DNA of 64,000 nt from Heyndrickxia oleronia (GTDB lineage Bacteria > Bacillota > Bacilli > Bacillales > Bacillaceae_C). Made by a program: the position numbers and the translations under genes. The notes beneath the pieces were generated by a model. The model did no database searches. It saw only the letters and a program-made list of their open reading frames with translations, and was not told the origin of the DNA. Location of the stretch: positions 1,448,001 through 1,512,000 of the forward strand of contig NZ_CP065424.1 of NCBI RefSeq assembly GCF_017809215.1. The letters run 5' to 3'. Shown here one piece after another: positions 34,754-44,492 of this stretch. Within the stretch, counting starts at the first letter, position 1. Each line of letters starts with the position of its first letter.

Positions 34754-35920
34754 TCAACTCAATGCTTTTATGAATCGAGCAATTCCCTCTTTAACCGTTT
34801 CCCTTGAACAACCTACATTCATTCTTAAAAAACCTTCTCCACCAGGGCCGTATTTCTTCCCTGGCTCTAAAGCAAGACGTCCTTTTTCAATTAGACGTGT
34901 TTTTAGTTCCTCATCAGATAAACCGGTATCTCGACAATCGATCCATATTAAATAACCACCTTCAGGCTCCATCACTTTTACTGCTGGCAATTCAGCTTCG
35001 ACCGTTTCTTTGACGAGATGAACATTTTCTTTTATGTAGAATAGAAGCTGATTTAGCCAATCCTCACCATATTTATAGGCAGCTTCCATTCCGATAATTC
35101 CAAAAGCATTCAAAGTGTGAAATCCTTGTTGATGTTGAATGGTTTCGATTTTCTTTCGTAATGTAGGATTTGGAACAATTAAGCTTGAAGCTTGTAGTCC
35201 AGCTAAATTAAATGTTTTTGTGGGTGCGATACAAGTGATAACAAACTCACGATAGGATGCATCAATAGATGCGATCGGAAAATGTTTGTTTGGAGCACCT
35301 ACTAGGTCAGAATGGATTTCGTCTGAGAGAATAAGCACATGGTATTTCTGGCACAGTTCAGCTATTTTTTTTAGTTCTTCACGTTTCCAGACCCGTCCAC
35401 TAGGATTATGTGGGTTGCATAAGAAAAACAGTTTTACATGATTATTTTTTAATGTCTCTTCGAATTGCTCAAAATCAATCTCATATCTATTGTTGACTAA
35501 ATGTAATGGACAGTTCGTCACTTTTCGGTCATTTGCTTCGATCATTGTAAAAAATGGTGTATAAACAGGCGATTGCAAGAGAATGTGATCACCTGGCTCA
35601 GTAAAAGCTAAAATGGCAAGTCCTAAAGATGGTACAACGCCATGATTATACAAAATCCAGTCTGCTTCAATTTCCCAATCATGACGTTTTTTCATCCATT
35701 CACGTATTGCTTCACCTGTACTGTCCGGAATGGAAGTATAACCAAAAATTTCATGGCTGAGTCTTTTCTGTAAGGCTTGAGTAACCGCTTCTGGTGGCTT
35801 GAAATCCATGTCTGCTACCCACATTGGTAGTAGATCTTCTTTACCAAAAACAGATTTCATCTGATCCCATTTAACGGAAGAGGTTCCTTTTCGTTCAATT
35901 AATTGATCAAAAATAGCCAT
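34754..35920 (-). CDS. patB: PLP-dependent C-S lyase PatB (MalY/cystathionine beta-lyase type)
   Basis: 388 aa, AGGATGG before ATG. Fold type I aminotransferase pattern: PMWVADMDFKPPEAV at the start, FLCNPHNPSGRVW, the PLP-contacting LILSDEIHSDL and the lysine in APTKTFNLAGLQ (near residue 235), and the carboxylate-binding Arg in FLRMNVGCSR. PatB cleaves cystathionine and cysteine conjugates to release homocysteine or thiols, pyruvate and ammonia. Cytoplasmic. Confidence 0.92.
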   Translation of the reverse strand: MAIFDQLIERKGTSSVKWDQMKSVFGKEDLLPMWVADMDFKPPEAVTQALQKRLSHEIFGYTSIPDSTGEAIREWMKKRHDWEIEADWILYNHGVVPSLGLAILAFTEPGDHILLQSPVYTPFFTMIEANDRKVTNCPLHLVNNRYEIDFEQFEETLKNNHVKLFFLCNPHNPSGRVWKREELKKIAELCQKYHVLILSDEIHSDLVGAPNKHFPIASIDASYREFVITCIAPTKTFNLAGLQASSLIVPNPTLRKKIETIQHQQGFHTLNAFGIIGMEAAYKYGEDWLNQLLFYIKENVHLVKETVEAELPAVKVMEPEGGYLIWIDCRDTGLSDEELKTRLIEKGRLALEPGKKYGPGGEGFLRMNVGCSRETVKEGIARFIKALS

Positions 35921-36280
35921 CTAAATCACCATCCTATTATCTTCTTTAAGGCTTTGATTTCTTGAAATAAGATTTTAAGCAACAATCATGTTAAGAAGAA
36001 AGCCTACCAATATGTTATTATAATGTGACTAGAACATAAAGAGATAAGGTGTGAAGATGCAATAGAGAAATGAATGTAAAATTCAGAGAGGTATTACACA
36101 ATTAGGATCCGCCGGTTAAGGGTCATATGAAACAGAAATGGTTAATGTCCATCAAGCTGTGCACGACATAGTGGAGATCCATCTATGAGTTTGCTTTTGT
36201 GTAACGGATCCCTAAGTGAGAAAAAATGGCTGGAACTTTGATACGTGAATCCTGTGATCTATAGTTCAGTGCAAGAGATA
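35921..36280. other. 360-bp gene-free stretch upstream of patB
   Basis: No frame with a start signal. Contains a TTATAAT on the plus strand near 36018 without a matching -35, and two GGATCC-containing segments. I looked for a T-box or S-box leader for patB on the minus strand and found none. Confidence 0.5.
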
Positions 36281-37111
36281 CTAAGCTTGTTTAACAAAAT
36301 GTTGAATATAAGTAAAGACTACATTTGGCTTCTCTTCTGGAATTAAGTGGCCAGTGTTCTTTAAAATAACAAGTTGAGCATTGGGGAGATCTTTGGATAG
36401 TTTTTCTCCAATGGCCAAAGGTACGACTCGATCTTGTTCACCCCATATAAGGAGGCAGGGAATTTGGATGTTTTGTAAATCATCCGATAGTAGATCTCCT
36501 TCATGATCCCTAACCATTTTCGCTAGTCCTTTGAATATATTTTTATCGGTAAAAGGTTCCTCATATCCTCTTAACATTTCCGCATCAATCATAGCGTGAT
36601 CATAGACTACATTTTCAACATTCTTTTGAACACCGGATTTTTCTAAATAGTACCTGACAAAGTGGTGGAAAAACGGTAGGTGACTTAGCAGTTTTAAAGA
36701 GGGTTTCACCGGCTTTAAATATCCCGAACTGCAAAGAAGAATTCCTTTATTGATCATATCAGGCTTTTGCTTCATCATATGTAGTGCGATTTGTCCTCCC
36801 ATTGAATGGCCAATAATATATATGCGTGAATAATCAAGTGACTTGATTAAATGAAGAACTGAATGGGCCATATTTCTATAGGAATATTGATATAAGTAGT
36901 GTTTTCCACTTTGGCCAAATGGTGGTAGATCGACAGAAATAATATTATAGCTTTCTGCTAAAAGGGGGATTAATCTTCTATAGCTAAATGTAGACGAAAG
37001 AAAACCGTGTATGAGGACGAAAGTATCTTTTGCCTTTTCGTTGATATATTCTTCATAATAGAGATCTATTCCATCAATATTTCTCTTCATTTTTGATACT
37101 GTGATGGACAT
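36281..37111 (-). CDS. yugF: Alpha/beta hydrolase YugF
   Basis: 276 aa, ATAGGAGTG before ATG. Oxyanion-hole region LIHGFLSSTFSYRRLIPLL, nucleophile elbow GHSMGG (Ser near residue 102), acid in WGEQDRVVP (Asp) and His in TGHLIPEEKP, a complete catalytic triad. A lid of helices lies between. The substrate is unknown; family members are small-molecule esterases or C-C hydrolases. Confidence 0.9.
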   Translation of the reverse strand: MSITVSKMKRNIDGIDLYYEEYINEKAKDTFVLIHGFLSSTFSYRRLIPLLAESYNIISVDLPPFGQSGKHYLYQYSYRNMAHSVLHLIKSLDYSRIYIIGHSMGGQIALHMMKQKPDMINKGILLCSSGYLKPVKPSLKLLSHLPFFHHFVRYYLEKSGVQKNVENVVYDHAMIDAEMLRGYEEPFTDKNIFKGLAKMVRDHEGDLLSDDLQNIQIPCLLIWGEQDRVVPLAIGEKLSKDLPNAQLVILKNTGHLIPEEKPNVVFTYIQHFVKQA

Positions 37112-37149
37112 TTAATTCACTCCTATTACAAATTTTTTGCAAAAAAAAG

Positions 37150-37169
37150 GACGAGCATTTACTCTCGTC
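37150..37169 (-). terminator. Terminator after the XRE gene
   Basis: GACGAG/CTCGTC stem followed on the minus strand by CTTTTTTTT. Confidence 0.8.
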
Positions 37170-37302
37170 AAAATAAAAATAAAAAGGGGGAATACTAGTG
37201 TGTTAACATTGATGAAAATTTTCTATCAATGCTACACAGAAAGCCTTGTGTTATAAAGGATTTCCAGATTTCCAACTTTTTAAACATAAATAATAAAAAA
37301 TA

Positions 37303-37509
37303 TTATTCTTTTGTATCAGTTGTCAAAACTGATGCAGGTACGTCTAAAACAGTAGATAATTTTAAAATGGTTTGAGTAGTTGGAATTTGCTCCCCATTTT
37401 CATATTTTTCAATAATTTTTGCCCCTAATCTTGCTTTCAATGCTAGTTCTTCCTGTGATAAATTTTTTTGTTCACGGTAAAATTTTAAATTTTGAGCAAA
37501 GGAAGCCAT
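37303..37509 (-). CDS. Small XRE-family helix-turn-helix protein
   Basis: 68 aa from ATG 37509 (GGAGGG 6 nt upstream). The helix-turn-helix is complete: FYREQKNLSQEELALKARLG followed by KIIEKYENGEQIPTTQTILKLSTVLDV. No effector domain, so either a DNA-binding regulator or a small accessory factor. It sits alone between yugF and yugI; targets unknown. Confidence 0.85.
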   Translation of the reverse strand: MASFAQNLKFYREQKNLSQEELALKARLGAKIIEKYENGEQIPTTQTILKLSTVLDVPASVLTTDTKE

Positions 37510-37782
37510 CAAAATCCCTCCATTATCCACTTTATTTTATAGAAACTTTCATTTAGTCATTAATGTTAAGTTGGTTCTGCTCTGTCCAGCTTCATCATTT
37601 ATCTGCTTCCGTATTTCTCAGTATATTGTATCACAATATTAATAAAATCAGGTATTTCCGATTTATGAAACTTTTGTGATTGAATGGTAATTTGTTATTT
37701 TTGCGTCATCTTTTCAATTGTGGTATAATTTTTTATTGCGTATATATAGGAGAAAAATAAATATAAAAATAGGAGTGTTTCT

Positions 37783-38160
37783 ATGACAACAAATTATGAA
37801 GTAGGTAGCGTATTAACTGGAAAAGTGGCTGGAATCCAGCCTTATGGTGCATTCATCGCACTTGATGAAGAAACTCAAGGATTAGTTCATATTTCTGAAA
37901 TAAAGCATGGTTATGTAAAAGATATCAATGAACATTTAAAAATTGGAGATGAAGTGAAAGTAAAAGTTCTTACTGTTGACGAAGAGAGCGGAAAAATCAG
38001 TTTATCTATTCGTGCGACAGAGGAAGCTCCAAAGCAAGAGAAAAAACCAGCTCGCCGTCGCCAAGCTAATGTTATTAGTGAAGAACCTACTGAAGGCTTC
38101 AATACTCTTAAAGATAAGCTTCAAGAGTGGATTAATCAATCAGATTTAATTAAGAAATAA
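37783..38160 (+). CDS. yugI: S1-domain RNA-binding protein YugI (general stress protein 13)
   Basis: 125 aa, TAGGAGTG before ATG. One S1 domain spans residues about 5-75 (GSVLTGKVAGIQPYGAFIAL, GLVHISEIKHGYV, VKVKVLTVDEESGKISLSI), followed by a basic linker (KKPARRRQ) and a short C-terminal helix. Family members associate with ribosomes. Ends in a convergent terminator. Confidence 0.92.
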   Translation: MTTNYEVGSVLTGKVAGIQPYGAFIALDEETQGLVHISEIKHGYVKDINEHLKIGDEVKVKVLTVDEESGKISLSIRATEEAPKQEKKPARRRQANVISEEPTEGFNTLKDKLQEWINQSDLIKK

Positions 38161-38172
38161 TATACAAAAAAG

Positions 38173-38208
38173 TGGAGCACTCAGATAATTTATTATTAGA
38201 GTGCTCCA
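38173..38208. terminator. Convergent terminator after yugI
   Basis: TGGAGCACTC/GAGTGCTCCA 10-bp stem. Confidence 0.85.
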
Positions 38209-38251
38209 GTTATATTTGTTGAATCAAGGTGCTAGAGTTTTTTTATTTTTG

Positions 38252-39553
38252 CTAAGGTTTTTTTATTCCATATTTCCTCATCCGATATTGTAGGTTCTGT
38301 CTACTCATCTTAAGTGTTTGGGCAGTTTTAGTAATATTGAATTTATGATACTGTAATCCTTTTTGAATATAATATTTTTCCGCTTCTTGCATATACTCTT
38401 CCAGTGGCTTAATTTCTTGATTTTTGTTAATAAGAAATTGATGATCCTGTGAAATGCGATTTTTAAATTTCATAGGAAGGTGCTGAAATAGGAGTGTATC
38501 CTCACTATCAATAATTTTCATTGAACGTTCGATAATATGATCCAGCTCTCTCAAATTTCCTGGCCAATCGTAATCAATAAATGCTTGAAACACTTCTTCT
38601 GAGACTGTCTTTAAATTGACTTGATAGATCCTGTTATATTTTTCTATGAAAAACAAGGCTAGTTCTTGAATAGAATTTTTTCTTTCACGTATTGGAGGGA
38701 TAAAAATTGTTAATTCACTAAGAAGATAATAAAACTTTTTATTTAACTGACCTTTTACTATCAGATCTATAGGATCCTCATTAGTCGTGCAAATAATTTT
38801 ATAGTTTCTTGCATTGTTTAAAAAATTTAGCAGTTTTAATTGACTGGTAGGAGATAAGTTTTGAATGTCCTCTATAACCAATGTTCCCCCATCGGCATTT
38901 TCCAACTGATGAATGGATTCGAGAATTGCTTGTTCAACATAGTTATCTAATAAAGATGTGCAATTATGAATAAAATAAGGCTTTGAATCTTGATTTACCT
39001 CATGATGAATACATTCAGTTAATGTACGTTTTCCGGTACCTGCTTCACCAATTATAAAAATTGACGACGATGTTGTAGCAACTTTTTGTCCAGTTTCAAG
39101 AACTTTATGTGGATAAAATTGTTTATCGGATAGGCTTTCAAAGGTGGTAGATCCTATTTGTTTCCGTTGTATGCTTTTCTTCATCATTCGATCAAGGTAT
39201 GTTACATCACGAACAATTTCCACAGCACCAACGATTTGATTATTAAAAGTTAATGGATAGGTATTGTTTACTGTTTTTATCTCATGTCCTTTGTGATTAA
39301 AATAGGTTTGATGGGTATTTAGAATTGCCCTTCCTGTATGTAAAACCTTTAATAAAGTACTAGCTTCTCCTTGATAAAATTGAAAGACTTCAAGAATATT
39401 TTTATCTAATACATCTTCGATCTCAGTTCCTTCAATTTCCATCATTTTTTTATTATATATAGTCGTTTTACCTGTTTCATTGATAACATGGATACCAACA
39501 TCTAATAAGTCAAGAATTTTCTTATACATGTCGTTCTCGATATTTATCTGCAT
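38252..39553 (-). CDS. RocR-like regulator with degenerate sigma-54 activator domain
   Basis: 433 aa from ATG 39553 (AAGGAGG 8 nt upstream; ATG 39556 possible). N-terminal PAS-like sensor (LDLLDVGIHVINETGKTTIYN) as in RocR, AAA+ domain with Walker A GEAGTGKRT, then ENADGGTLVIEDI and a C-terminal Fis-type helix-turn-helix (NITKTAQTLKMSRQNLQYRMRKYG). Strikingly the GAFTGA loop is absent: NCTSLLDNYVEQAILES runs straight to the Walker B region. The Walker B acidic pair reads ED instead of DE, the second loop is shortened (NNARNYKIICTTNEDP), and the Arg-finger region reads NKKFYYLL instead of FR-x-D-LYYRL. It probably cannot activate sigma-54. Divergent from rocD, its likely target. Confidence 0.85.
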   Translation of the reverse strand: MQINIENDMYKKILDLLDVGIHVINETGKTTIYNKKMMEIEGTEIEDVLDKNILEVFQFYQGEASTLLKVLHTGRAILNTHQTYFNHKGHEIKTVNNTYPLTFNNQIVGAVEIVRDVTYLDRMMKKSIQRKQIGSTTFESLSDKQFYPHKVLETGQKVATTSSSIFIIGEAGTGKRTLTECIHHEVNQDSKPYFIHNCTSLLDNYVEQAILESIHQLENADGGTLVIEDIQNLSPTSQLKLLNFLNNARNYKIICTTNEDPIDLIVKGQLNKKFYYLLSELTIFIPPIRERKNSIQELALFFIEKYNRIYQVNLKTVSEEVFQAFIDYDWPGNLRELDHIIERSMKIIDSEDTLLFQHLPMKFKNRISQDHQFLINKNQEIKPLEEYMQEAEKYYIQKGLQYHKFNITKTAQTLKMSRQNLQYRMRKYGIKKP

Positions 39554-39604
39554 CATGTCCCCCTCCTTAAAAACTATAAAGAAAATATAAAAAACTCTTG
39601 AAAA

Positions 39605-39667
39605 ATGCAATATCTTTTTGCATTATTATATATGTAAGGGTTTTCTTAGTGCAAATTTTTTTTGCAC
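39605..39667. promoter_or_regulatory. Two RocR-type activator palindromes
   Basis: Two 19-bp sites of form RTGCAA-N7-TTGCAY: 39605-39623 (ATGCAA/TTGCAT) and 39649-39667 (GTGCAA/TTGCAC), centres 44 bp apart, about four helical turns. They resemble the paired upstream activating sites of B. subtilis RocR and lie between the regulator and rocD. Confidence 0.7.
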
Positions 39668-39685
39668 TTGTTTTAAACAAATAGA

Positions 39686-39702
39686 TGGAACTGGCTTATA
39701 CT
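39686..39702 (+). promoter_or_regulatory. Probable rocD promoter, -10 element with relic -24 element
   Basis: TGGAAC-N5 is followed by TATACT where a sigma-54 promoter would have TTGC. TATACT at 39697-39702 is a good sigma-A -10, but no -35 is found, as expected of an activator-dependent promoter. Confidence 0.45.
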
Positions 39703-39827
39703 AAACGACATCTGTAATGTTGTGATTAGATAAAAAAATAAGCTTGTTTTAGGGACGGCTATTAAACGGCGTGAACCCATTGCATTTTAGATAACTTAAT
39801 TTTTCTTAGAGGGATGGAGGAATTTTC

Positions 39828-41021
39828 ATGGTTACAAAATCAGAACAAATTATTGAACAAACGGATCGTTTCGGAGCGCATAATTATCATCCACTACCAG
39901 TTGTAATTTCTGAAGCAGAAGGAGTTTGGGTGAAGGATCCTGAGGGTAACAAATATATGGATATGTTAAGTGCTTATTCTGCTGTTAATCAAGGGCACCG
40001 GCATCCAAAAATTATTGAAGCATTAAAGCAACAAGCAGATCGAGTGACATTAACATCACGCGCTTTCCATAATGATCAACTAGGGCCTTGGTTTGAAAAA
40101 GTTTGCCAATTGACTAATAAAGATATGGCCCTTCCGATGAATACGGGTGCAGAAGCAGTGGAGACAGCAATCAAAGCTGCAAGACGTTGGGCATATGATC
40201 ATAAAGGCGTTGCTGAAAACCAAGCAGAAATCATCGGTTGCGAAGGAAACTTTCATGGACGAACAATGACTGCTGTATCGCTATCTTCTGAAGAAGAGTA
40301 TAAGAGAGGATTCGGTCCGATGCTGCCAGGAATTAAACTTGTTCCATATGGTGATATCGATGCGCTTAAATCAATAATTACACCAAATACAGCGGCATTT
40401 ATTATTGAGCCGATACAAGGGGAAGCGGGAATTGTTATCCCACCAGAAGGTTTTCTAAAAGCAGCTTATGAGCTTTGTAAAGAAAATAATGTATTATTTA
40501 TTGCTGATGAAATTCAATCGGGATTAGCACGTTCTGGTAAAATGTTTGCATGTGATTGGGAGGACGTCATACCTGATGTATATATTTTAGGAAAGGCACT
40601 TGGTGGAGGAGTATTCCCTATTTCATGTGTTGTAGCAAATAAAGATATTTTAGGTGTATTTAATCCGGGTTCACATGGTTCTACTTTTGGTGGAAATCCA
40701 ATGGCATGTGCGGTATCCATTGCGGCACTTGATGTACTAATTGATGAACAATTAAGTGAAAAATCTCTTGAACTTGGAGAGTACTTTATGAAACAATTAA
40801 GGGGGATTAAAAATCCGATTATTCAAGAAATTCGTGGTAAGGGACTGTTTATCGGAGTTGTTTTAACTGAACCAGCAAGAAAATATTGTGAGGCCCTTAA
40901 AGCGGAAGGGTTATTATGTAAAGAAACACACGAAAACGTAATACGCTTTGCTCCACCATTGGTAATAAGTCAAGAAGAATTAGATTGGGCTATTGAACGG
41001 ATTAAAAAAGTTCTCTCTTAA
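39828..41021 (+). CDS. rocD: Ornithine aminotransferase RocD
   Basis: 397 aa, GGATGGAGG before ATG. Class III aminotransferase: [37 protein letters not shown] (PLP phosphate site), [15 protein letters not shown] (PLP ring Asp) and [14 protein letters not shown] with the Schiff-base lysine. Transfers the delta-amino group of ornithine to 2-oxoglutarate giving glutamate semialdehyde, in arginine/ornithine catabolism. The next gene, glutamate dehydrogenase, consumes the glutamate that results. Confidence 0.95.
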   Translation: MVTKSEQIIEQTDRFGAHNYHPLPVVISEAEGVWVKDPEGNKYMDMLSAYSAVNQGHRHPKIIEALKQQADRVTLTSRAFHNDQLGPWFEKVCQLTNKDMALPMNTGAEAVETAIKAARRWAYDHKGVAENQAEIIGCEGNFHGRTMTAVSLSSEEEYKRGFGPMLPGIKLVPYGDIDALKSIITPNTAAFIIEPIQGEAGIVIPPEGFLKAAYELCKENNVLFIADEIQSGLARSGKMFACDWEDVIPDVYILGKALGGGVFPISCVVANKDILGVFNPGSHGSTFGGNPMACAVSIAALDVLIDEQLSEKSLELGEYFMKQLRGIKNPIIQEIRGKGLFIGVVLTEPARKYCEALKAEGLLCKETHENVIRFAPPLVISQEELDWAIERIKKVLS

Positions 41022-41083
41022 TTTATTTTGAGTATTTTTCTTAGTACTGTCACACGATTATTAAATAAAGAGGCGAAATATTG

Positions 41084-42325
41084 ATGGAAAATCTAAATCT
41101 ATTTACATCGACACAGGATGTCATAAAAGAAGCACTAACTAAGTTGGGTTTTAATGAAGAAATGTATGAACTATTAAAAGAACCATTACGCATGCTTACG
41201 GTTAGAATGCCAATTCGAATGGATGATGGAACAGTAAAGGTATTTACTGGCTACCGTGCACAGCATAATGATGCTGTAGGCCCTACAAAGGGTGGTGTTC
41301 GTTTTCACCCAGAGGTGGATGAAGATGAAGTAAGAGCCTTATCAATGTGGATGACGATAAAATGTGGAATCGTGGGTCTTCCATATGGTGGTGGTAAAGG
41401 TGGGATTATTTGTGATCCTAGAACAATGTCAATGGGAGAAATTGAGCGGTTAAGCCGCGGTTATGTTCGAGCGATTAGTCAAATCGTAGGCCCGACTAAA
41501 GATATTCCTGCACCTGATGTTTATACCAATTCACAAATAATGGCTTGGATGATGGATGAATACAGCCGTTTACGTGAAAATGATTCCCCAGGGTTTATAA
41601 CAGGAAAGCCAATTGTTCTTGGAGGGTCTGAAGGTCGTGAAAAGGCAACTGCTCAGGGAGTTACTATTTGTATTGAAGAGGCAGCGAAAAAGAAAGGTTT
41701 TAGCCTTAAAGGGGCTCGTATCGTCATCCAAGGTTTCGGAAATGCAGGAAGTTTCTTAGCAAAATTTTTGCATGAAGAAGGTGCAAAAGTAATTGGAATT
41801 TCTGATGCGTATGGTGCACTTCATGATCCTGATGGTTTAGATATCGATTATTTACTTGATCGTCGTGACAGCTTTGGTACAGTTACTACATTATTTGAGA
41901 ATACAATAACGAATAAGGAATTATTAGAATTGGATTGTGATATTTTAGTTCCTGCAGCCATTTCAAATCAAATTACATCAGAGAATGCAGGAAATATCAA
42001 AGCTTCTATAGTCGTTGAAGCAGCTAACGGACCAACAACAACAGAAGCAACGAAAATCTTAACTGAAAGAGGCATTCTCCTTGTACCAGATGTACTTGCA
42101 AGCTCTGGAGGAGTCACTGTTTCTTATTTCGAATGGGTTCAAAATAACCAAGGTTATTATTGGTCAGAAGATGAAGTGAATGATAAGCTTCGTGATAAAC
42201 TAGTGGATGCCTTTAATAATGTTTATCATACTTCTGAAACACGGAAAGTGGATATGCGATTAGCTGCATATATGGTTGGACTTCGTTATGCTGCTGAGGC
42301 ATCGAAATTTAGAGGCTGGGTTTAA
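41084..42325 (+). CDS. rocG: Catabolic NAD-glutamate dehydrogenase (RocG/GudB type)
   Basis: 413 aa from ATG 41084 (GAGGCG upstream; TTG 41081 less likely). Catalytic region VGLPYGGGKGGIICDP with the active-site lysine, KDIPAPDVYTN with the catalytic Asp, and NAD-binding GFGNAGSFLAKFL. Deaminates glutamate to 2-oxoglutarate and ammonia. Cotranscription with rocD 62 bp upstream is likely and fits the arginine route. No insertion of the kind that inactivates GudB is visible; RocG versus GudB cannot be separated from sequence alone. Confidence 0.9.
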   Translation: MENLNLFTSTQDVIKEALTKLGFNEEMYELLKEPLRMLTVRMPIRMDDGTVKVFTGYRAQHNDAVGPTKGGVRFHPEVDEDEVRALSMWMTIKCGIVGLPYGGGKGGIICDPRTMSMGEIERLSRGYVRAISQIVGPTKDIPAPDVYTNSQIMAWMMDEYSRLRENDSPGFITGKPIVLGGSEGREKATAQGVTICIEEAAKKKGFSLKGARIVIQGFGNAGSFLAKFLHEEGAKVIGISDAYGALHDPDGLDIDYLLDRRDSFGTVTTLFENTITNKELLELDCDILVPAAISNQITSENAGNIKASIVVEAANGPTTTEATKILTERGILLVPDVLASSGGVTVSYFEWVQNNQGYYWSEDEVNDKLRDKLVDAFNNVYHTSETRKVDMRLAAYMVGLRYAAEASKFRGWV

Positions 42326-42383
42326 TTTATCATAAGACATAATAAAGTTTCATCATTTCGTTGAAAGAAATAATACTAAAAAA

Positions 42384-42427
42384 AGAGGTGGGTTAAACAA
42401 AGTATATTTTTTGTTTGATCCACCTCT
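42384..42427. terminator. Convergent terminator between gdh and yuzA
   Basis: 18-bp stem starting AGAGGTGGGTTAAACAAA with its partner at 42410-42427 (two G-T pairs). Confidence 0.9.
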
Positions 42428-42446
42428 TACATACTTCTTCATTTAC

Positions 42447-42677
42447 TTATTTTGTTGTTCTTGCCTCAGGTGAACGCTCTACTTCCTCATTCGGTTTAAA
42501 TAGCAATCCTAAATTAATAAGTCCAGCAATACCAACTAATCCATATATGATACGTGACAAAATCGTATTATCACCAAAAATAGCAGCTACTAAATTAAAT
42601 TGGAAAAAGCCAATGAGCCCCCAGTTAATAGCCCCAATAATAGTGAGAATTAATGCAATACGTTGAGTAGTACTCAT
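42447..42677 (-). CDS. yuzA: YuzA, DUF378 membrane protein
   Basis: 76 aa, GGAGGG before ATG. Two membrane helices with the DUF378 pattern: RIALILTIIGAINWGLIGFF and RIIYGLVGIAGLINLGLLF, then a short charged tail. Function unknown. Confidence 0.9.
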   Translation of the reverse strand: MSTTQRIALILTIIGAINWGLIGFFQFNLVAAIFGDNTILSRIIYGLVGIAGLINLGLLFKPNEEVERSPEARTTK

Positions 42678-42703
42678 TTTTTTCTCCCTCCTTTCCTTTT
42701 TGG

Positions 42704-42889
42704 ATAGGGTCTTTTCTCAAACATTGTTGCTATTTAAGTAAAGTTTTTAACTAATAAATATCGGCCAAAAAATTGCTGACTCCCTCTATCACTGAAAAAA
42801 GAGCTGCAATACTTCATAAAAATCACTTCCCTTATGGTACAAAAGCTGAAAAGTGCTTTTATAAAATAAACTATACGAAAATAGCCTTT
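42704..42889 (+). repeat. Dispersed palindromic repeat, long form
   Basis: GGGTCTTTTCTCAAACATTG, TTGCTATTTAAG, AAAAAAGAGCTGCAAT, AAGTGCTTTTATAAAA and CTATACGAAAATAGCCTTTG. The internal GTAAAAG/CTTTTAC stem has decayed. It occupies most of the gene-free stretch between yuzA and pgi (42678-43047). Confidence 0.75.
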
Positions 42890-43047
42890 GGATCTGACAA
42901 GCCATTGAGAAAAGATTTCGTACATTTATAGAATGATGTAAATACATAAATATTATGCAACTGGTCAATCTGTAAGTGTGGAAGCTTGAAAAAAATGATT
43001 TCTTTGGATAAAGTGATAAAGTAGAACATGAAATGGAGGAATTAACC

Positions 43048-44397
43048 TTGACACACATTCGTTTTGATTATTCAAAGGCACTAAGCTTTTTTGGTGAGCA
43101 TGAACTTACATATTTAGATTCAGCTGTTAAGGCTGCCCATCGTTCTTTACATGAAAAATCTGGGGCAGGTAATGATTTCTTGGGATGGATAAATCTACCT
43201 ACTGAATATGATAAAGAGGAATTTAACCGCATTTTAACTGCCTCAAATAAAATAAAAAATGATTCAGACATCCTTTTAGTAATTGGTATTGGAGGCTCCT
43301 ATTTAGGTGCACGTGCAGCTATTGAAATGTTAAATCATAGCTTTAATAATCTGTTACCAAAAGAAAAACGTCAATCTCCGCAAATTTTATTTGTTGGGAA
43401 TAATATTAGTTCAACATATATGACAGATGTAATTGAATTATTAGACGGTAAGGATTTTTCAATTAATGTCATCTCAAAATCCGGTACGACTACTGAACCA
43501 GCTATTGCTTTCCGTATTTTTAGTAAGTTGTTAAAGGAGAAATATGGGGAAGAAGAAGCTAAAAAACGTATTTATGCAACGACAGATAAAGCTAAGGGTG
43601 CTTTAAAGACATTAGCAAATGAAGAAGGATATGAAACATTTGTTATTCCTGACGATGTTGGTGGAAGATATTCAGTTCTAACTGCAGTAGGATTATTACC
43701 GATAGCTGTCAGTGGAGTAAATATTCAAGAAATGATGGAAGGTGCAGCTAAAGCTAGCAGTGACTTTGCTCAAGAGGAATTGAAAGAGAATCCTGCTTAT
43801 CAATACGCTGCAGTTCGAAATATTCTTTATAATAAAGGAAAAACAATTGAAATGCTTATTAATTATGAGCCTGGTTTGCAATATTTCTCTGAATGGTGGA
43901 AGCAATTATTTGGAGAAAGTGAAGGGAAAGATCAAAAAGGTATCTTCCCTGCTTCAGCGAATTTCTCTACTGATTTACACTCATTAGGTCAATATGTTCA
44001 AGAAGGACGTCGTGACTTATTTGAAACAGTAATTAAAGTAAAGAAAGCTAGACATGAAATAGTTATCGAAAAAGAAGATAAGGATTTGGATGGTTTAAAT
44101 TATCTTGCTGGAAAAACGATTGATTTCGTAAACAACAAAGCATTTGAAGGAACATTGTTAGCACATACGGATGGCAATGTACCTAATTTAATTGTAGAAA
44201 TTCCGGCAATGGATGCTTATACATTTGGATATCTAGTATATTTCTTTGAAAAAGCATGTGCCATCAGTGGATATTTATTAGGGGTAAACCCATTTGATCA
44301 ACCTGGTGTTGAAGCTTATAAGGTAAACATGTTTGCGCTATTGGGCAAGCCAGGGTATGAAGCGAAGAAAATAGAATTAGAAAACCGATTAAAGTAA
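43048..44397 (+). CDS. pgi: Glucose-6-phosphate isomerase
   Basis: 449 aa from TTG 43048: TGGAGG lies 8 nt upstream and family members begin MTHVRFDY-like, as here ([12 protein letters not shown]). SIS fold with phosphate-binding [12 protein letters not shown] and SKSGTTTEP, catalytic Glu region in [16 protein letters not shown] and the ending [14 protein letters not shown]. Interconverts glucose-6-P and fructose-6-P in glycolysis. Own terminator follows. Confidence 0.96.
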   Translation: MTHIRFDYSKALSFFGEHELTYLDSAVKAAHRSLHEKSGAGNDFLGWINLPTEYDKEEFNRILTASNKIKNDSDILLVIGIGGSYLGARAAIEMLNHSFNNLLPKEKRQSPQILFVGNNISSTYMTDVIELLDGKDFSINVISKSGTTTEPAIAFRIFSKLLKEKYGEEEAKKRIYATTDKAKGALKTLANEEGYETFVIPDDVGGRYSVLTAVGLLPIAVSGVNIQEMMEGAAKASSDFAQEELKENPAYQYAAVRNILYNKGKTIEMLINYEPGLQYFSEWWKQLFGESEGKDQKGIFPASANFSTDLHSLGQYVQEGRRDLFETVIKVKKARHEIVIEKEDKDLDGLNYLAGKTIDFVNNKAFEGTLLAHTDGNVPNLIVEIPAMDAYTFGYLVYFFEKACAISGYLLGVNPFDQPGVEAYKVNMFALLGKPGYEAKKIELENRLK

Positions 44398-44400
44398 ATG

Positions 44401-44423
44401 AAAACCTCCTTAAGGGAGGTTTT
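44401..44423 (+). terminator. Terminator after pgi
   Basis: AAAACCTCC/GGAGGTTTT stem with T-run. Confidence 0.88.
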
Positions 44424-44492
44424 TATTTTTTTAGAATATGCTAAGCGTTCTTTAGGGAAACTATGAAAAACAAGAAGGAGTGTAGGCAGAGT

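Noticed and set aside
35921..36280. T-box or S-box leader for patB
   Set aside because: No conserved T-box bulge, specifier stem or terminator on the minus strand.
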